Translations under genes and position numbers: made by a program | Part shown: positions 13,436 to 26,900 of the stretch, one piece after another | Layout of the letters: the number at the start of each line of letters is the position of its first letter | Numbering within the stretch: the first letter of the stretch is position 1 | Notes under the pieces: generated by a model | Databases searched by the model: none | Told to the model about the DNA's origin: nothing | What the model saw: the letters and a program-made list of their open reading frames with translations, nothing else | Origin: Paulownia fortunei | Lineage: Eukaryota; Streptophyta; Magnoliopsida; Lamiales; Paulowniaceae | Assembly: GCA_019321725.1 (NCBI GenBank) | Contig: CM033124.1 | Span: forward strand, 806,001-870,000 | Reading direction: 5' to 3' | DNA length: 64,000 bases

Positions 13436-16425
13436 CTAACACCTTTCGTCCCCCAACCAATTGTCCTTCTCCTTTGGCCCCGTTGGCCCTTCCTCGCCAT
13501 AAAGTTCAGTAGGAAACAATTCTATGAGATTTTCCACTGAAAACCTAACGAAAAAGGGAAGGTGTTTGAGTATCTTCTCCACTTCCGATAGTGAATCATA
13601 AACAACTGTTGGACCCCATTCTCGCATGTATTGCAACCAATGTGGTTCTGTAACAAGTTCATCTCCAAGGTACTCAGCAGCAACAATTTGATATTTGGCA
13701 CTAGAGTCCACAGAGTATTTGCTTTTAGCACAATCATTCCTTGCTCCAATTCCAAGTTTAGAGGAGCCCTGAATGTAGCAACCCTCGTGAGGGAAACTCG
13801 CATGGCCATTTTTTGATGCATATACAATTGGCTTATTTCCTTCGATGAACTCCAACTCAGAGGCATCCAACCATTCACCACCACTGTGTTCTGAAAAGTA
13901 AATGCTCCAAAGCTCTCCACTGAAGTTGCTCAAGCGGAGAGTAAAATGTTCCCAGTCACCAACATGCTGACCTATTCTGCTGAAGGTATAATTCCATAGT
14001 CCTGCTTTTATGGTAGCTGGACCGTTGAAGGGGCAAAACACCCACATGGCAATGTCAGTAAAAGTTCCCCCACAAGCTGGCTTTACATGAATATAAAGCT
14101 CAGCACTCTCGATGTTACCACTCCTGACATAGTCCCTAGCATCAACATCATCTGGTAAATCAAGCCAGAATTCTCTATCGTTCCTCCCACCACCAGGCAA
14201 ATTTGAGCCTTTAGAATCAATGGCTACACCCTTATCCCTCCCCTGTTTGTATAGAAGAGCTCCATTTTTGAAGAACCAAGAAACCGACGAGGGCAAGTAA
14301 GCTTCATCTGGATGGAAGTAAAGTGTAGGCCCATAGTGCTTAATAAGTGCATGAATCTGGTCTAGATTTGGCATTGCAGGTAGGGAAGAATCAAGGTTCC
14401 TCAAACAAGCAATACTTAGTTCATCATCTTCAGAACTCTTGTCTCTGCTGCAGAAGAATGTACCAACAGGTACACCATCACAAAGCATTCCCCTTCTGCA
14501 GGGCCTTGTATTCCAAACATAAAATTGGTCCCTCAAGGAAAGTGAATTCGTATCAAATAAAACCCCACTAACTTCACAACTTTCAGTAAGATCAGCTCGA
14601 ACACATCTTACTTCCTCAGGATCAGGTTCATCAGGCTCGGTTGTAACCACAAAGCCCATAGGTTTATAACCTACTGGTGGATTTGGTAGCCAAATATAAC
14701 CAGGTTCAGTGCGATGAGAATCTGCACTCCAAACTAAAGTGTAGTTTAGAGGCTTTTCAAGAGCTGGAGAGTCTGATGTAGTAGAATCCTGAATATAATC
14801 ATCCCGAGGTGTATCTGTGGATACACCTTTGGCTACAAGGACATAGCCTCTCAATTGCTTGTCACTTGGCTGACAATAGTGACCAAGGCTAAAAAATCCA
14901 TCTGGAATTCCAACAGGTTTATAAAAATTCACCCCTTTAGCCTTTCCACGTGATGGGCTGCAACTCGATATTTTGTCAAACTTTGTGATTTTGACGACTT
15001 CTATTTCTCCTAGGCATATCTTCCCTGTAGCAAAATCTTTACCTGTAAAAGATAAAACTCAATTATCAGAACTTATATAGTATTACTTTAGAGGACGTCA
15101 TAACTAGTTGAGCACCAAATAAATGAACTCCCATGAACAATAACCAATATGCTACACTACAGGCCACTTGAAAATACTACGTACTGGTTCATTACATAAA
15201 GGTTTCCCTTTATAAGGCTAGGCTTACATACATTGATTGTGCTATTGCATAATTAAATTCTAGTGAAAACTGCAAGGGCAACCAACTTTGCAAAATCGTA
15301 ATGCATTACCAAGAAAACAGGAAGATAGTATTAAAATCATTGATTTATATGTCGCATTAGCTCTTGAATCAAAAGCAACTGAATAGCAGTTAAAAATAAA
15401 ATCAAAGGTTATTCAGGGTTCTGATTGTTATATATATAAAAGCAGAAGAAAAGTATTTGGCTTCTAAGGCTTAAGAAGGAAGTATGAAGATTAAAAATTT
15501 AAAAATAGAGTATATAGAAGTATAATTTTCATCTTCAGCAAAAGATTAGACACTGGAGGGGTATGAAGCATGCCAGAAACTTTGCTTTTTACTATTTAAA
15601 TCTCTTCTAGTTTGCGTGCAGACTGCAAAAATCGAAATTTCAACCTTGTTGTCTTCCTAACATCTTTAAACGTTGACCAAATTCAGGGTTTCCTTGAAAA
15701 AAGAAATTTCACAAATACTTCCAAATACAATTAGCCAACATACTTTGACCAAAAAATCACCAGCAAAATAACAATTCTTCATGTCCAACAGCTAATATGT
15801 CCTCAGTTTTCTTGGTAGAGAGAAGGTAATAGCAATATGTGAGTATAGGGATTAATCTTCATAGACTACTGCTACTATAATATTTCAGGGAAGAGACCAA
15901 GTAAAATAGCATTAGTGCAATCATCAACAATAAGTCCTAACAAATAAATGAGTTAAAATGAACATGTGCAGACAAAAAGTTTCCTACAAAATCTTCAGTG
16001 GAATGATTTAATGAAAGCTAAATGTCAACTCTGTGTACAGATTAATTGATCGCTAATATTCAATACATAGCTCAGTTAAAAAACAAAGAGGCCATTATTT
16101 TGCTCTAACTCATGCTCTAGCTAAAGAACTTCAGCTGACAGAAGGGCTATGTTAAGACTAAAAAAGGTTCAAAGAGTAGCAAAATCTGAACACAGAAATA
16201 GCAGACCACATAATACACAGTAGAAAACAGAACCCAATAGCAATATAAACAAAGAACTCAACTTTTTACAAGAAAAAACTAAATTTTTAACAAAAATATT
16301 TTCAAGAACACACCTTTAGGCCATTGTGGAAGAGGTGAAGGCAAAGAAAAACTGTTTGGCTCCTCTACAAACTCTTCGTACACACTGTCACAGCATGAGA
16401 TGCAACACTCCCACCACCCAAACAT
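13436..16425 (-). CDS. DUF946 / VPS62-like protein, 572 residues
   Basis: Plant-specific DUF946 family, usually annotated 'vacuolar protein sorting-associated protein 62' by weak similarity; its biochemical role is unknown. Two exons on the minus strand: 16425 down to 16314 (37 codons plus one base, starting MFGWWECC) and 15042 down to 13436. The join restores WPKGKDFATGK, followed by the typical LGEIEVVKITKFDK block. The total is 1719 bases, or 572 residues plus stop, normal for the family. Conserved blocks include HYGPTLYFHPDEAYLPSSVS, the GNIESAELYIHVKP region, GQHVGDWEHFTLR and the final WLGDERC. There is no clear signal peptide or membrane segment, though the Cys/Trp-rich N-terminus might be lipid-modified. 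The start is chosen because it is the only ATG giving the family N-terminus. The intron (15043-16313) has a GT donor and an AG acceptor. Confidence 0.92.
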
Positions 16426-16770
16426 TTTTTCTTTTCAAAAATTTCTTCCTCAAAACATTTACATAGAAAACGAATCCCAAACCCACCAAAAAAGCAGTAG
16501 TTTTCCTCCAGATAAGGGTTTCCGCTGAGCAGCAAGTTGCAGTACAAACTGCAGATATAAGTATGACGCAGACGTTACACAGTTGTAATAAATAGAGAAC
16601 AAAAAAGGAGATTCCCTTATTATTCCTTTAAAGGAAAATATGTAGTATAAGAAAGAAGAGCTGCCACCTACCCAACTGACTGAAGAAAAAGATTTTTTGA
16701 GAGTGAGGGACGAGAAAAAGTGGGAGGTTTTACTTTTCTTGAGGTTGAGTGAGAAGACAGCAACATGTTA

Positions 16771-16789
16771 GAGAGAGAGAGAGAGAGAG
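16771..16789. repeat. (GA)n microsatellite in the DUF946 gene upstream region
   Basis: An uninterrupted GA run about 350 bases upstream of the DUF946 start, so CT on the gene's strand. CT-rich tracts are common in plant core promoters and 5' UTRs, and GA repeats can bind BPC proteins. The regulatory role is inference. Confidence 0.6.
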
Positions 16790-18407
16790 CGAGTTGCAGT
16801 TGACGTTGTTTGGGAGTTCGCATACTTTAATTTTTCAAGACCTGAGCTTTAGTTGAATTTTGGACTAAATTAAATTACAATTTAGTATCTAACTTTTTAT
16901 GTAATTCTCATGAAGCACATAAATATTCACAAATACCAGAATTTACGCACTAATTTTTGGATAATTGCAAATTCGGTGCACAACCAACCGAGTTTTCATC
17001 AAGTTTTCACCTAGAATTACTTGAATAATAAAAAAATAATAATAATTAAAGTTTTGATTTTTGATGATTTCTACTTAAAATAACAAGAATATTCAATTGT
17101 TTTTAGGATATTAGATTGATCTCATGCACAATATATTTTATTTTTTAAAATCTTTAAGAACAGAAACAGAGACGAGTAGGAGCGGCTGTTCCAGCACCCC
17201 TCATATTTATATAAACATAACTACTACATAATAAAATATTAAAATTTAAAATTTTATCATCTTAATAGTAATTAAATTATTATTTACATGATTGAAAATA
17301 TCTCTATAATCATTGTCCTTAAAAAATATTACTATTGCCTCTGAAAATTAAAAGTTCTATTTCTGACTTTGGTCCTGATTAATCGGGTATTTAACCAAGC
17401 AGGCATTAGTCACCTAATCTGCTCAATTTTTTTTAATTTGATGATTCATGTACATGTAATTATGTTTAGGGGATAACGATGTCGCCTTTATTTTAATAAA
17501 TTATATCGAATATTGCTTCAATAAAAGGGTAATAAACAAAAAACACAACCGCCATTTGTTTATGGGGTTGGTGGAAATTTGTTTATAATTGTAAGATAAA
17601 TGAGATAATTACATATATATAATACTAGGCTAATTTAAAGATCAATTATGAGCCATAAAGATAAAAACTATATTAGTTTTTATCATTTGCACTGAAAATC
17701 TCTTGAATACACCACAACTCTATCCTCCAAAAGTATGCCCATATAACCTGTAAGGGTGATCGAATTTGTGGACTAGGGTTGAGAATGGCGGCATGTTTTA
17801 AGTTCAAATTTTTCATATCGGGCTTATTTAGTATAATTTATTTGATTAATGTGGTTTACATTAATTCGAGAATTTACCCAATGCCCACTCAAAGGGTAGC
17901 GATTGAGGATTTTTCTTTATTAAAAAAAAATAAGACCATATATTTTTTTACACTATGATTTCTAATAATTTAGAGACATTAGGGTTTTTTTTAATCTATG
18001 CAATTTTGAAATTGAGGTTATTTTTTGCTTTTTGGGTCATTGTTTCAAGTAACATAAATTTTATTTTATTACTCTTTCATTTTTGTCTTTTAGTATAAAA
18101 AGAATTATATTATTAAAATAAATTTTGATTTAAATATCGAAGAATAATAAACTAATAATTAGTCTTATTTAGCTATAACATAATTGAAATCACCATCTAT
18201 TTTTTACGAAACTTCATCTAAAGTCAATTAAATTTTACTGTAACAACGAGTTATTCTTTACTTTTAAAATTTACCCAAAAAATAAAATTAGTTATAGAAC
18301 CATTATTTAGTGAACTTCCAGCTTTTGTGATTAACAATGACAATAAAATATTAGTATGATTTAAAGAACGAAAATACTATATATGAATAGAAGCTTACTA
18401 AGGGAGC

Positions 18408-18720
18408 GTTTGCTTATACCTGTAAACAAGTGCTAAATTTAATAAAAAGTGAAAAAGTGGGAAAAATGTAAAAATTGAGAATGTTTGAGAAAAAATGAAA
18501 AGTTAATAAAAAAAAAATTCTAAAATTGAAGTGTTTGGTAAAAAAATGTTGGTACAAAATCAAGTTAAGATTAAAAATATCCAAAAGTAAAATACTAGAA
18601 GTTGGGGCTACCTCACTTAGAGCTTCTGGTTTGCTAAAGAAACAGCAGAATCTGCATCTCCAAACACTCAAATTTTGCTTTTTCAAGCAAAAAGTACAGA
18701 AGTGCTTAAAATCTATTTCT
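18408..18720. mobile_element. Possible MITE remnant
   Basis: The stretch begins near GGGAGCGTTTGC, contains GAAGTGTTTGGTAAA and an inverted CCAAACACTC near 18660, and has the GCTTCTGG/CAGAAG words common in plant MITEs of the 'GCGTTTGG' type. I could not define matching terminal inverted repeats or a target duplication, so this is tentative. Confidence 0.3.
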
Positions 18721-21062
18721 ATAACTGAATTAGCGATAAAATCAATCTTACTAATAATTAGTAGTTTAATTGATTGGATCGATTCAACTGATTAAATTAA
18801 TTTAATTAAAATTAATTATATATTTTTTATTATATTATATAAAATAATAATACAATAAATTAATTATTTTATAATATATTTTACATATAAAAAAATAATT
18901 ATTTAAAAAATATATAACAATACACAAAATCAAAATAATCACATAAATATAACAAAATATCAAATTTAAATTTTTTAAAAAATTAAAAACAAAAAATTTA
19001 AAAAATATGAAAATCAATTTTTAATCGGTTTGATCGGTCAAATGGTTTTATGAGTCTAATCGAATCGGACAAACCTCCAATTTCCGATTGGATCGACCAG
19101 TCTGATCCAATTTTGAAAACATTGCTTAAAAGAATTATTTACAAACTTAGAGACGACGATGGAGCGAGTCTGAATCAGGACCTGCTTCACTTAGGACGGG
19201 TTTGTAAACTTGTAAATAGGATTTACGATGGGTCTTAATTTTTTATTTTTAAACTCATTTCACTCATTTAATTTTTTATTTATTTTTATTTTAATATATA
19301 TGTATTTATATAATTTTATTTTTTAAAAATATTTTAGTGTGTGGTTTGAAATATATATATTTTTATATTTTTAAAATTATAAAATAAATCTAACGGGTCT
19401 AACAATTCTACCTCAAATCCTACAGGCTTGGGACGCATCCGAATTTGAAACCTTCAAAACCTTAGCGGCACGGGCCTTGATTTTAACAAAGCCACCCTGT
19501 TACAAATATTCCCTTTGACGCCTATTTCAAATGATAAAAGTTTTTCGAATTATAGGATATTGAATATATTGTGTCACAAATTCAATATTTATTTAATTTC
19601 ACATTCGTTTCATATATGTGCTAGTAGTTACATGTATCCTTAGATTGATATGGGATATTATATCATAAAGATATAATTGATAGTATTAATAAATAAATAA
19701 ATAAATAAATAAAAAGACATAGTGCTTTGTACCTTAAACATGAGTGTGTGATTTTGGAAGTCATTGTCAAAGAACATCAATTTTTTCTTAGGCGTGGAAC
19801 CATTGGATTTGTAGTCTTACATAGCCGCCCAATTGGAATTCAAATTATGTTAATATCCCCACACTTTTGTAATGGTGCTATGTGACATCCACTTGAGGAC
19901 AAAAAAGTCAACAAAACATGGACATTAAAAAAAAAAAAAAAAACTTAATTATATTTAATTTTTAAATAAATGAGAGAAGTGGAGAAAGAACACTTGAATA
20001 TTTTCTAATAATCTCAATCAATCACTATTTTTTTTTCTCTACAACAATGAAATATTATCCTTTAAAAAAAAAATATTGATGGTGTTCACTTGGTAGATCC
20101 ATTGTTTTTTTTTTTTTTTTCAATTGCCCATTTTTTTCTTAGACTAGAATTTTAGAGACAACTATTGTCTATCAATTACCATTTTTTATTTAAATATTTC
20201 AATATGTCAATATAAAATAAAGTTTATTTTTGTGAGTGAGATAATGTGCTGAGAAGGGATGAATTAAGCCTTTAAGACAATGGAATACTTAAAATTATTT
20301 AATACAGAGCACCTAACAATGCATATTCACAAATCAAAAATTATGAGATTACCCCTTTTATTTTGGGGTGGCGAAAAAATCGTACCATTCAAGTCATTTT
20401 TTTTTTCTTGCATGCTTTTCCCATAGGTCTGCAGAAAGTTGCAATCAATGGAATTTCCCTAAAGAAAGAACATGAATTATTTTTTTCTTTCCATAGGACC
20501 AGGAGTTGGATCTAGTCGTGAGAAAAATATTTGGTATAAATAACTCACTTCAATTTATGTACAACAAAATTATAGTTTGGATCTTATGTTGTAATTTTGT
20601 GGTATATTTTATATTGCACATTATATGTACACACTGCGTATATTTGATTAATTTAAAATATATATATTTTAAAAAATATTTTATACATATTACATACATT
20701 TATAATATACAGTAAAAGATGAAATACAAAATTACAATAATTGATCTAAATTAACAAAATAGAGCCGTTCTCTTGTGCAAATAGAGTATGCACGATCTAA
20801 ATAATTAATAAACTAAAATTGACTGTGATCTTCAAATTTTTATTAAAATTGGGCCAATTTATTTCTCCTTGACCCACTTACGTTAAAGGTGGGCTGGTCC
20901 AATATATCCTTTTCACGAGTCAGTATTTTTGGTATCGATTTAGCATTTAGTAAAATCATATTTGTTATTGGTCTGATATCTTGAAATCACTATTATTTAA
21001 AATTGGTATTATACTTATATAATATAATATATATAAATAATTAAAAAATATTATCATTTTTT

Positions 21063-21120
21063 ACATACATTCTGAACTATCGAATAATAATACATACATT
21101 CTGAATTATCAAATAATAAT
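21063..21120. repeat. 29-bp tandem duplication
   Basis: ACATACATTCTGAA starts at 21063 and again at 21092. The two copies differ by a C/T and a G/A change. It lies in AT-rich intergenic DNA. Confidence 0.75.
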
Positions 21121-22770
21121 CTATAAATTTGAGGTGAAACATTTAATACATGTATTATTTACTCTTTATAATACTTGATGAATAATAATTTATTTTAATA
21201 AATATTTCTAATAATTAAATATAATTTAAAAATTATTTAAAAGTATTAATGAAATATCATATAAATAAAGAATAAAAATTATAATAATTTATGAATATAC
21301 CAATTATTATTAGATAGTTATCTTTAAGTTATATCATAATTATGAATTAAATAATAAATAGTTTTTGCATAATTTAAAATTAAGTATAAATACAATTCAT
21401 ATAAAAGTAATATTAAAATAACTCGTATTTTTGCTTTTGAATAATTTTTTTATATTTGTATTTTATCCTATATGTCTGAGTTCGTATATTATCTGTGTTC
21501 GTATTTTTAGTTATTTTTAATCATAATTTTTAATAAAAACTCATAATATACTCTTGTATGTGTCAATTTGAATCTTGTAAATTTGTAATTATGATTTTAT
21601 CATATTCTAATATTTAATCATATACTCATAAAAGAACCGTTGATCCATTAATCTATGGATGACTATAGCCATAAGCACTACTAATATTCATGTAGTATGA
21701 ATTTTGTTCATGTGATCCACACACAGTTCAACTGTGAAAAGATTGTGGTACAAAATAAATTAGTTTTTTTTTCAAGTTTTTAATATTTTTTTTTTTAATA
21801 ATTCAGGTATTTCAACTTGCGCCGAACTATATTTTAGATTTTTAAAATTTTTTGCCCCAAATACCTTGAAAAGGTAAATTGCGAGATATGAATCAACTGA
21901 ATTACAGGTTCTTCCATAACTGTACACTTTTGCGCACAAAAACCAACTTTCAAAATGATTGCTACAAACCAAACTCCGATCGCAGGTGAGATTTCCAATA
22001 ATTATCTCTATCATAAGTGGAACAATCAAAATGGTCATTAGGGCATGACTGTTCTACACATCCCATGGTTATAATATTAAGAGATATTAAATATTAAACG
22101 TTTTTATTACCTAAAAATTTAAATTTTTAAATGAAATAATCTTATATGATTTAATATTAAAGTCACGTGCAAGTCAAATAAGAGTTCAGTCTTAAATTGA
22201 AATCTCAAAATTCATATGCTAGCTTCAGATAAAAAACAATAATAAATTGTGCTAATATATAACAAAGGAGCCTCATTCCTTCAAAAAATGGAAACTAAAA
22301 ATTTCAAATGACTCAAATACTAGATAGATTCAAAACCCACTATACAAAACCCATTATAGTTTTGACGGAGCACATAACTCAAATTAAGTGCTAAAAAATT
22401 TAGTATTTATTATAATTTAAAATTATTCAAATTAGCCCAATAAATTTATTATTATGAATTTAATATCTTCAATTCTTAAAGGAAAAAAACCCATCAAATT
22501 CAAGAAATTAACGGTCACTAGGCCAATTCAACTCACAATTTCAGACCACCACTTTCCAATGCTTCCAGTTCCACAACATTATAAACAACAACTTCCTCGT
22601 GTCCAAAAAACACAAAAAACAAAAAAACCAAAAAAAAAAAAACAAGAAGAAGAAGAAATCAACTTAAAATAATCCAGTCTATCTCTAACAACACTTATTA
22701 GCTCTGAATTTCTGCTAAATCAAACAAGAAATGTCTAACTAAACATCATCAGAAAAGTGCAAAAATAAGT

Positions 22771-23931
22771 TTAAGCTGAATTAGCCTCACTACCCTTCTT
22801 CCTTCTGCTGCTACTGCTTCTCTTATTACCGCTTGCATTCTTACTCGCGCCGCAAACAATTGTAAACTCAATCCCATACGCATTCCCGAAACAAGAAAAC
22901 AGGCCCCCGTCAGAACTCCTCCTGGAATGCCTCCTACTTTCCCATAATAACTCCGATTCATCGCACTCATCCATCGACGCAGGCTTTCTCCATCTCTCTT
23001 TGCTTGCTACTCTTCCATACCCTTTCGCTTTCGCTTCTTCAATTGTCAGCTCCTCCAGGATTGAGCTCCCTGTTTCCTCGGCCTGTGGTAGTTTTCTCCG
23101 GTTTGAGTTTGACGGGTTCGCCTCCGGCTGTGGCTGCAGCTTCTTGGCTAGCTCTGCCGCCACGATGGAGGCCGAGGGCCCTATATCGGAGCACAGTTCT
23201 GATCCCTTATCGGTTGAGCCATTGTAAACTGATCCGGGTTTTACAGGGAAGTCCTCGTTGTTGACCTCGGAGCTGCCAGCGCTCAACGAACGCCAGAGCT
23301 GGATTTTCGTGTTTAATTCCCTCTTATCATCATCCTGATTCTCGTTTTTCTGTTGAGAATTCAGTTTTTTCTGGATTGTGTCCTGGAAATTCTTGGCAGG
23401 TGGCTTCTGCAGCGGCATGCTTCTCATGGTGCTGTCCAGGAGGGCTACTCCCATGTTGAGTATGCCCTGTGGGCTGCCTGACGGGCGGCGGACTTGGAGC
23501 GCGACGAAACGCGTGTTTTTGGTGCGGTTTTGTCGGGTTCGGGCTAATGGGGTGATCAGGTCACTGATCAGAACCCGTACCATCCCCACCAGGACGTCCC
23601 GGAACCAGGAGACGGTGTAGATTTCCACGGTCACGGTGGCGTTTTCCGACAGGATTAGCTCACTGTCCAGGCAGAACACGAACTTGTCGTTCCACATCGG
23701 GTTCTTGTGGCCTTGTTGATCAGTTCTGGAGGTGTGCTTTCGGTTGGGGTGGATCCATGTTACTGCGTACGTTTGCATTGATTTGGAGATTGGAGTCAAG
23801 TCTTGAGCTGAAATTAGGCTAATCTCGAGGAGTTGGAAAGGGGAACTGGATGGTGGTGGAGCTTGGGAGGAGATACAGGATTCAGTCACGTCGGAGGAGA
23901 CTGTCGGGGTGGGGATCGACGGCGGGTCCAT
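22771..23931 (-). CDS. C2-domain protein, SRC2-like, 386 residues
   Basis: Single-exon gene. A short Pro/Ser-rich N-terminus (residues 1-30) leads into a C2 domain at about 32-130: LLEISLISAQDL, then YAVTWIHPNRKHTSRTD, NPMWNDKFVF, VTVEIYTVSWFRDVLVG. This is the plant SRC2/BAP-type C2, a possible membrane- or lipid-binding module. Residue 40 onward lacks the full Asp set of classical calcium-binding C2 loops, so calcium dependence is doubtful. The rest is low complexity with Gln/Asn/Lys-rich stretches, a block EELTIEEAKAKGYGRVASKE near residue 297, and a basic Ser/Arg/Lys-rich C-terminus. The CDS is much more GC-rich than its flanks. Likely function: membrane-associated stress or defence signalling (inference from the family). 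Confidence 0.88.
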   Translation of the reverse strand: MDPPSIPTPTVSSDVTESCISSQAPPPSSSPFQLLEISLISAQDLTPISKSMQTYAVTWIHPNRKHTSRTDQQGHKNPMWNDKFVFCLDSELILSENATVTVEIYTVSWFRDVLVGMVRVLISDLITPLARTRQNRTKNTRFVALQVRRPSGSPQGILNMGVALLDSTMRSMPLQKPPAKNFQDTIQKKLNSQQKNENQDDDKRELNTKIQLWRSLSAGSSEVNNEDFPVKPGSVYNGSTDKGSELCSDIGPSASIVAAELAKKLQPQPEANPSNSNRRKLPQAEETGSSILEELTIEEAKAKGYGRVASKERWRKPASMDECDESELLWESRRHSRRSSDGGLFSCFGNAYGIEFTIVCGASKNASGNKRSSSSRRKKGSEANSA

Positions 23932-26900
23932 CCGCCGTCCGTGATGGCGATGATCGAATCACGAACGGAGGTGACAGAGGCAGAGGAAGAACTAAGTTGC
24001 TTTGTTGAAGATGCATGGTTACAAGTTATTGGAGGGGAAGTTTTGTTGTTGATGTCTTTAGGACCATTACTTCTTGAAGTTGAAATTTTTTTCAAATTGG
24101 TTGGCCTCAATTTAGCAATTTCCACTTTTAAAATTAGCTATTCCTTGTTTTTATGATGTGCACATATCTCCCCCAAGAAAACGGAGACAGTCTAAATCAG
24201 CATTCTTAATATTATACATTCATATCATGTATATATATAATTAATATTAATAATATAATTATAAAATATTTTATGCCCCTCCCGCGTGTAGATATTATAT
24301 AAAATAAAAGATGAAATGTCATATTAAAAGATTCGAACTGTATATGAAATATAAGATGAAATGTCATATTAGAATATTCGAACTGTTTTTATAGATCTTA
24401 ACAGTTTAATAAAGTAAGTATACTTATTTTATATTTGATTTATATTTCATTTTATTGACGACCCACAATCAAATATACATTTAAATAAATATTTTACTTC
24501 TTAACAAGCATCAATTGAAAATAAATAACCCCAAATGCCAACCCTACTACACATTGTCACATTACATGCATTGTTTCATATGTCATTTCACAAGATCCAT
24601 TCCCAATGGTAACACCAACACTCTCCAAACCTGCAAATGCAGCACATTTCATATCTACAAATCGAATTTGTCTTTTTCACTTTATGTGTGCTCCAGGCTC
24701 TATGAAGAAGTTGGAGCCTGGAATTAATCTTAGCCCCATCAATTTTCACTTGAGGGTATGTTTTTCCCATACAAAACAGTTTCTGTACTCGTCTTGGCTT
24801 GAATCATTTCGGGACTGATACGATTCTGAAATCAAGGTCTTGTTATCACTAACAACGCTTTCAAAGAACTTGGATTGTGAGGATCGTATAGATTGCGGGA
24901 ATTGTCGTGGAAGTTGTCATGGAAGCAATTATTCGAGTTCCACCCTTTAAAAATGAGTAAATTATAAAATTTATTCTTGGGGTTTAATCTAATTATAAAA
25001 AAAAAATTATTTTTAAAATTATAAATATCTGTTTAAAGTTTGTATTTATTTTATAAATACACATCAATATACGTAATTTGTAAAATAAAAAAATATTAAT
25101 TATTTATTTATAATTTACAAACTTAGTTGAATTATTTATAAATAATATAAACATTAAGAATAGTATTTGTAATTCACCCTTAAAAAAAATAATTTTTATA
25201 ATTCATTCTTAAAAAATTGAGGATAGTTAGAATTATTTATATTTTATTTTATTTTATTTTATTTTATTTGAAATCATTACATTAGAAACCCTTTGATAGG
25301 AATAGGTGAACTTTTTCAAAATATTTTTTTTTCCCACTTGTAGTCTTTTTATGTCAATCTGTTTTTATTATTATTTCTTTTTGCACATATATGGCCCTAT
25401 GAATATCGACCAACTACATCAATTTCAAGAAAATTGACCCCACAGTGTTCACAATTGAACAATCATCAAATTTGATATGATGAATACCATAAGCGACAAT
25501 TTGATTAACTCACCTATAATAATTAATAATTATCAATCGTATAGTTAGAACAAGAAAATTATAGGATGATTATAAATATACAAAAATATCCTTACCCCTT
25601 TGGGACCTTTTCGACCTTTTTTCTTTAGTTCATATTATTATTTTCTTCTTTTTTTTTTTTGCCCTTTTCTTTTATTCTTCTAATTAAAATTGTAGTATTA
25701 TACAACTCCTAAATTATATCAATTATTTTGTTGTTCAATGTTACCAAAATACTTTTTCAATACTAAATTAATTATTTAATACCATTCAAGAAATAATTAA
25801 GTTAGTTGATGAACAATTCCAACTAGATGTTCAATTTTGAATGAATTCAAATTCCGAGTTTTTTTAATTTTTAATTTTTAAAAAAATGTTATATAGCTTT
25901 ACTTGGGACCAACCACTAACCCAACTTTCCAACTAAAACAATACAAATCATTGTGTTTATCCATGATTAAAACTTAAATTAGATTTAATTAAGTTTTTTA
26001 CAATGATAATGGCATTCATCCAGTTCAAAACGTAACAAAACCCAGTTAAAAATGTGACGTAACTTTTACCATAACTTTTAAAAATGAAAACGTTTTTCTC
26101 ATTTATTCCTAAACTATTTGAAAAGATATTCAATATTTGGTGAACATTACGTTTACGCGTCCTCAAACACATATATATGCAGGTGGCGGAGGAGCAGGAG
26201 TTATTCCCCCTCAACTCTATATTTTTTTAAATTAGTATAAATTTTATATAATAAAAATTTAAATTTTAAATTTTGTTTCACCTAAATAATAAAAAGTATT
26301 TTTTTATTATTATTTTTTTAAAAATAAATTTTGTCCATTGATATTCATTTAATGACTCCGTCCTATATATATGAATATGTGTAAAATATGTGATGAAATA
26401 TATATTTAATAATATTAATTGGATATAATATATCTTATACTATTTAAAAGTTACAGTTTTAAGATTTGACCAACTTATGCCCAACTTTTCAACTAAAACA
26501 ATGCTAATAATGGTGCTTTTCTTATCTTAACATAAATTAACCAAGTTGCAAATGGAATCCTAAATTATTGATCTTAGATTCAGCATCCACGGCTCAGATC
26601 ACTACAATACAAAACACGCAAAAATTTACCCACACGCAAGCACCAATCATTCAATTTCAAGAACCACATACCCCACATATTTATTCACATCATCATTCGT
26701 CTCTTCTTGATTTGGAAAGTCAGCATTGGAGAGAATGTTTCTACAAATTAACCTCTCCTAAGTCCTAATAGGCTAATAGTGGATTATCTGGCAATGTTAT
26801 TTTTACCATCCATTGTCAGTTCATTCTATTGGTTTCATGTTTCTTGTCTTATATTTGTATGTTATGCAAAAAAATGTATTTACTCAGCCGCCAGACATCC

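Larger units (their letters stand above)
16800..22770. other. AT-rich intergenic region between the DUF946 and C2 genes
   Basis: About 6 kb with no gene that I can support. It holds homopolymer runs, an (AAAT)n run at 19687-19714, a 29-bp tandem duplication at 21063-21120, and worn repeat fragments. The piece around 19020-19125, rich in GATCGG, GATTGG and ending TTTTGAAAACATTGC, looks like the end of a common plant MITE. Open frames here are short and low in complexity. Confidence 0.6.

Noticed and set aside
13522..14571. Long open frames overlapping the DUF946 exon in other frames and strand
   Set aside because: They are shadows of the conserved DUF946 reading frame, without recognisable domains.
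22454..22672. Lys-rich open frame of about 70 codons
   Set aside because: It is low complexity, ends in a poly-A tract, and resembles AT-rich noise, with no family match.
23000..24156. Open frames antisense to the C2 gene
   Set aside because: Explained by the higher GC content and sparse stops opposite a real CDS.
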